Made by a program: the position numbers and the translations under genes. From JBKHJA01 sp046538375 (GTDB lineage Bacteria; Acidobacteriota; Aminicenantia; Aminicenantales; Aminicenantaceae), in NCBI GenBank assembly GCA_046538375.1, contig JBKHJA010000030.1, positions 1 through 23,240 of the forward strand: a stretch of DNA of 23,240 nt, written 5' to 3'. Under the pieces are notes generated by a model that was not told the origin of the DNA, searched no databases, and saw nothing but the letters and a program-made list of their open reading frames with translations. Positions 23,200 through 23,240 of this stretch are shown here, in pieces; the stretch's first letter is position 1, and each line of letters starts with the position of its first letter.

Positions 23200-23240
23200 T
23201 AGTTACAGCAAGTCTAAATGTACTACCTAACTGCTGACAT
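23200..23240. other. Window end
   Basis: The last 41 bases show no recognisable feature. Confidence 0.3.

Overview
The window looks like chromosomal DNA from an uncultured Gram-negative bacterium. Evidence for a double membrane: a signal-peptide-bearing porin-like barrel ending in phenylalanine, a soluble periplasmic PstS without a lipobox, and a candidate lipoprotein. The style (many exported enzymes of unknown role, moderate GC, dispersed GGGGACA-type hairpins) would fit an Aminicenantes/Acidobacteriota-like or deltaproteobacterial lineage. That placement is a guess; there is no rRNA or other marker here.

Layout. 40-1263 (-) is a stand-alone fold-type I PLP aminotransferase that ends in a terminator-like hairpin. 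1678-10048 (-) is a complete phosphate-limitation module. PhoB (9368-10048) and PhoR (7644-9371) form one ATGA-overlapping pair. After a 358-bp gap with 11-bp-periodic TTAAC repeats comes a long operon: leader ORF, porin, pstS, pstC, pstA, pstB, arsC, phoU. An arsenate reductase sits between pstB and phoU. 10243-13291 (+) holds three exported proteins: a LolA/outer-membrane-like unknown, a Tat-exported aldo/keto reductase with two C-terminal cysteine clusters, and a UlaG-like metallo-beta-lactamase-fold hydrolase. 13380-14690 (-) is a NamZ/YbbC-type (DUF1343) lipoprotein, and 14907-17657 (-) a SERCA/PMR1-like calcium P-type ATPase. 18149-20761 (+) is a large secreted (alpha/alpha)6-barrel glycosidase, and 21077-22846 (+) an SLC13 permease with two RCK_C domains.

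How it fits together. Under phosphate limitation PhoR-PhoB should activate the porin-pst operon. The porin would admit anions across the outer membrane, PstS captures phosphate, PstCAB imports it, and PhoU signals back to PhoR. ArsC in the same transcript would reduce arsenate that enters by the same route. No arsenite exporter is visible here.

Non-coding structure. The 3' end carries two abutting elements with 15-bp terminal inverted repeats of one family (CCTG[C/G]ATTATTCA), each around a long hairpin containing GGGACA. Related hairpins lie at 5-37 and 18105-18144; the second overlaps the ribosome binding site of the secreted glycosidase. The 17658-18148 gap holds two crossing perfect inverted repeats and a hairpin in the ATPase leader. 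No tRNA, rRNA, CRISPR array or complete transposase gene was seen. I did not find a plainly new multi-gene system. The most novel items are the tandem hairpin elements, the leader ORF before the porin, and ArsC inside the pst operon.
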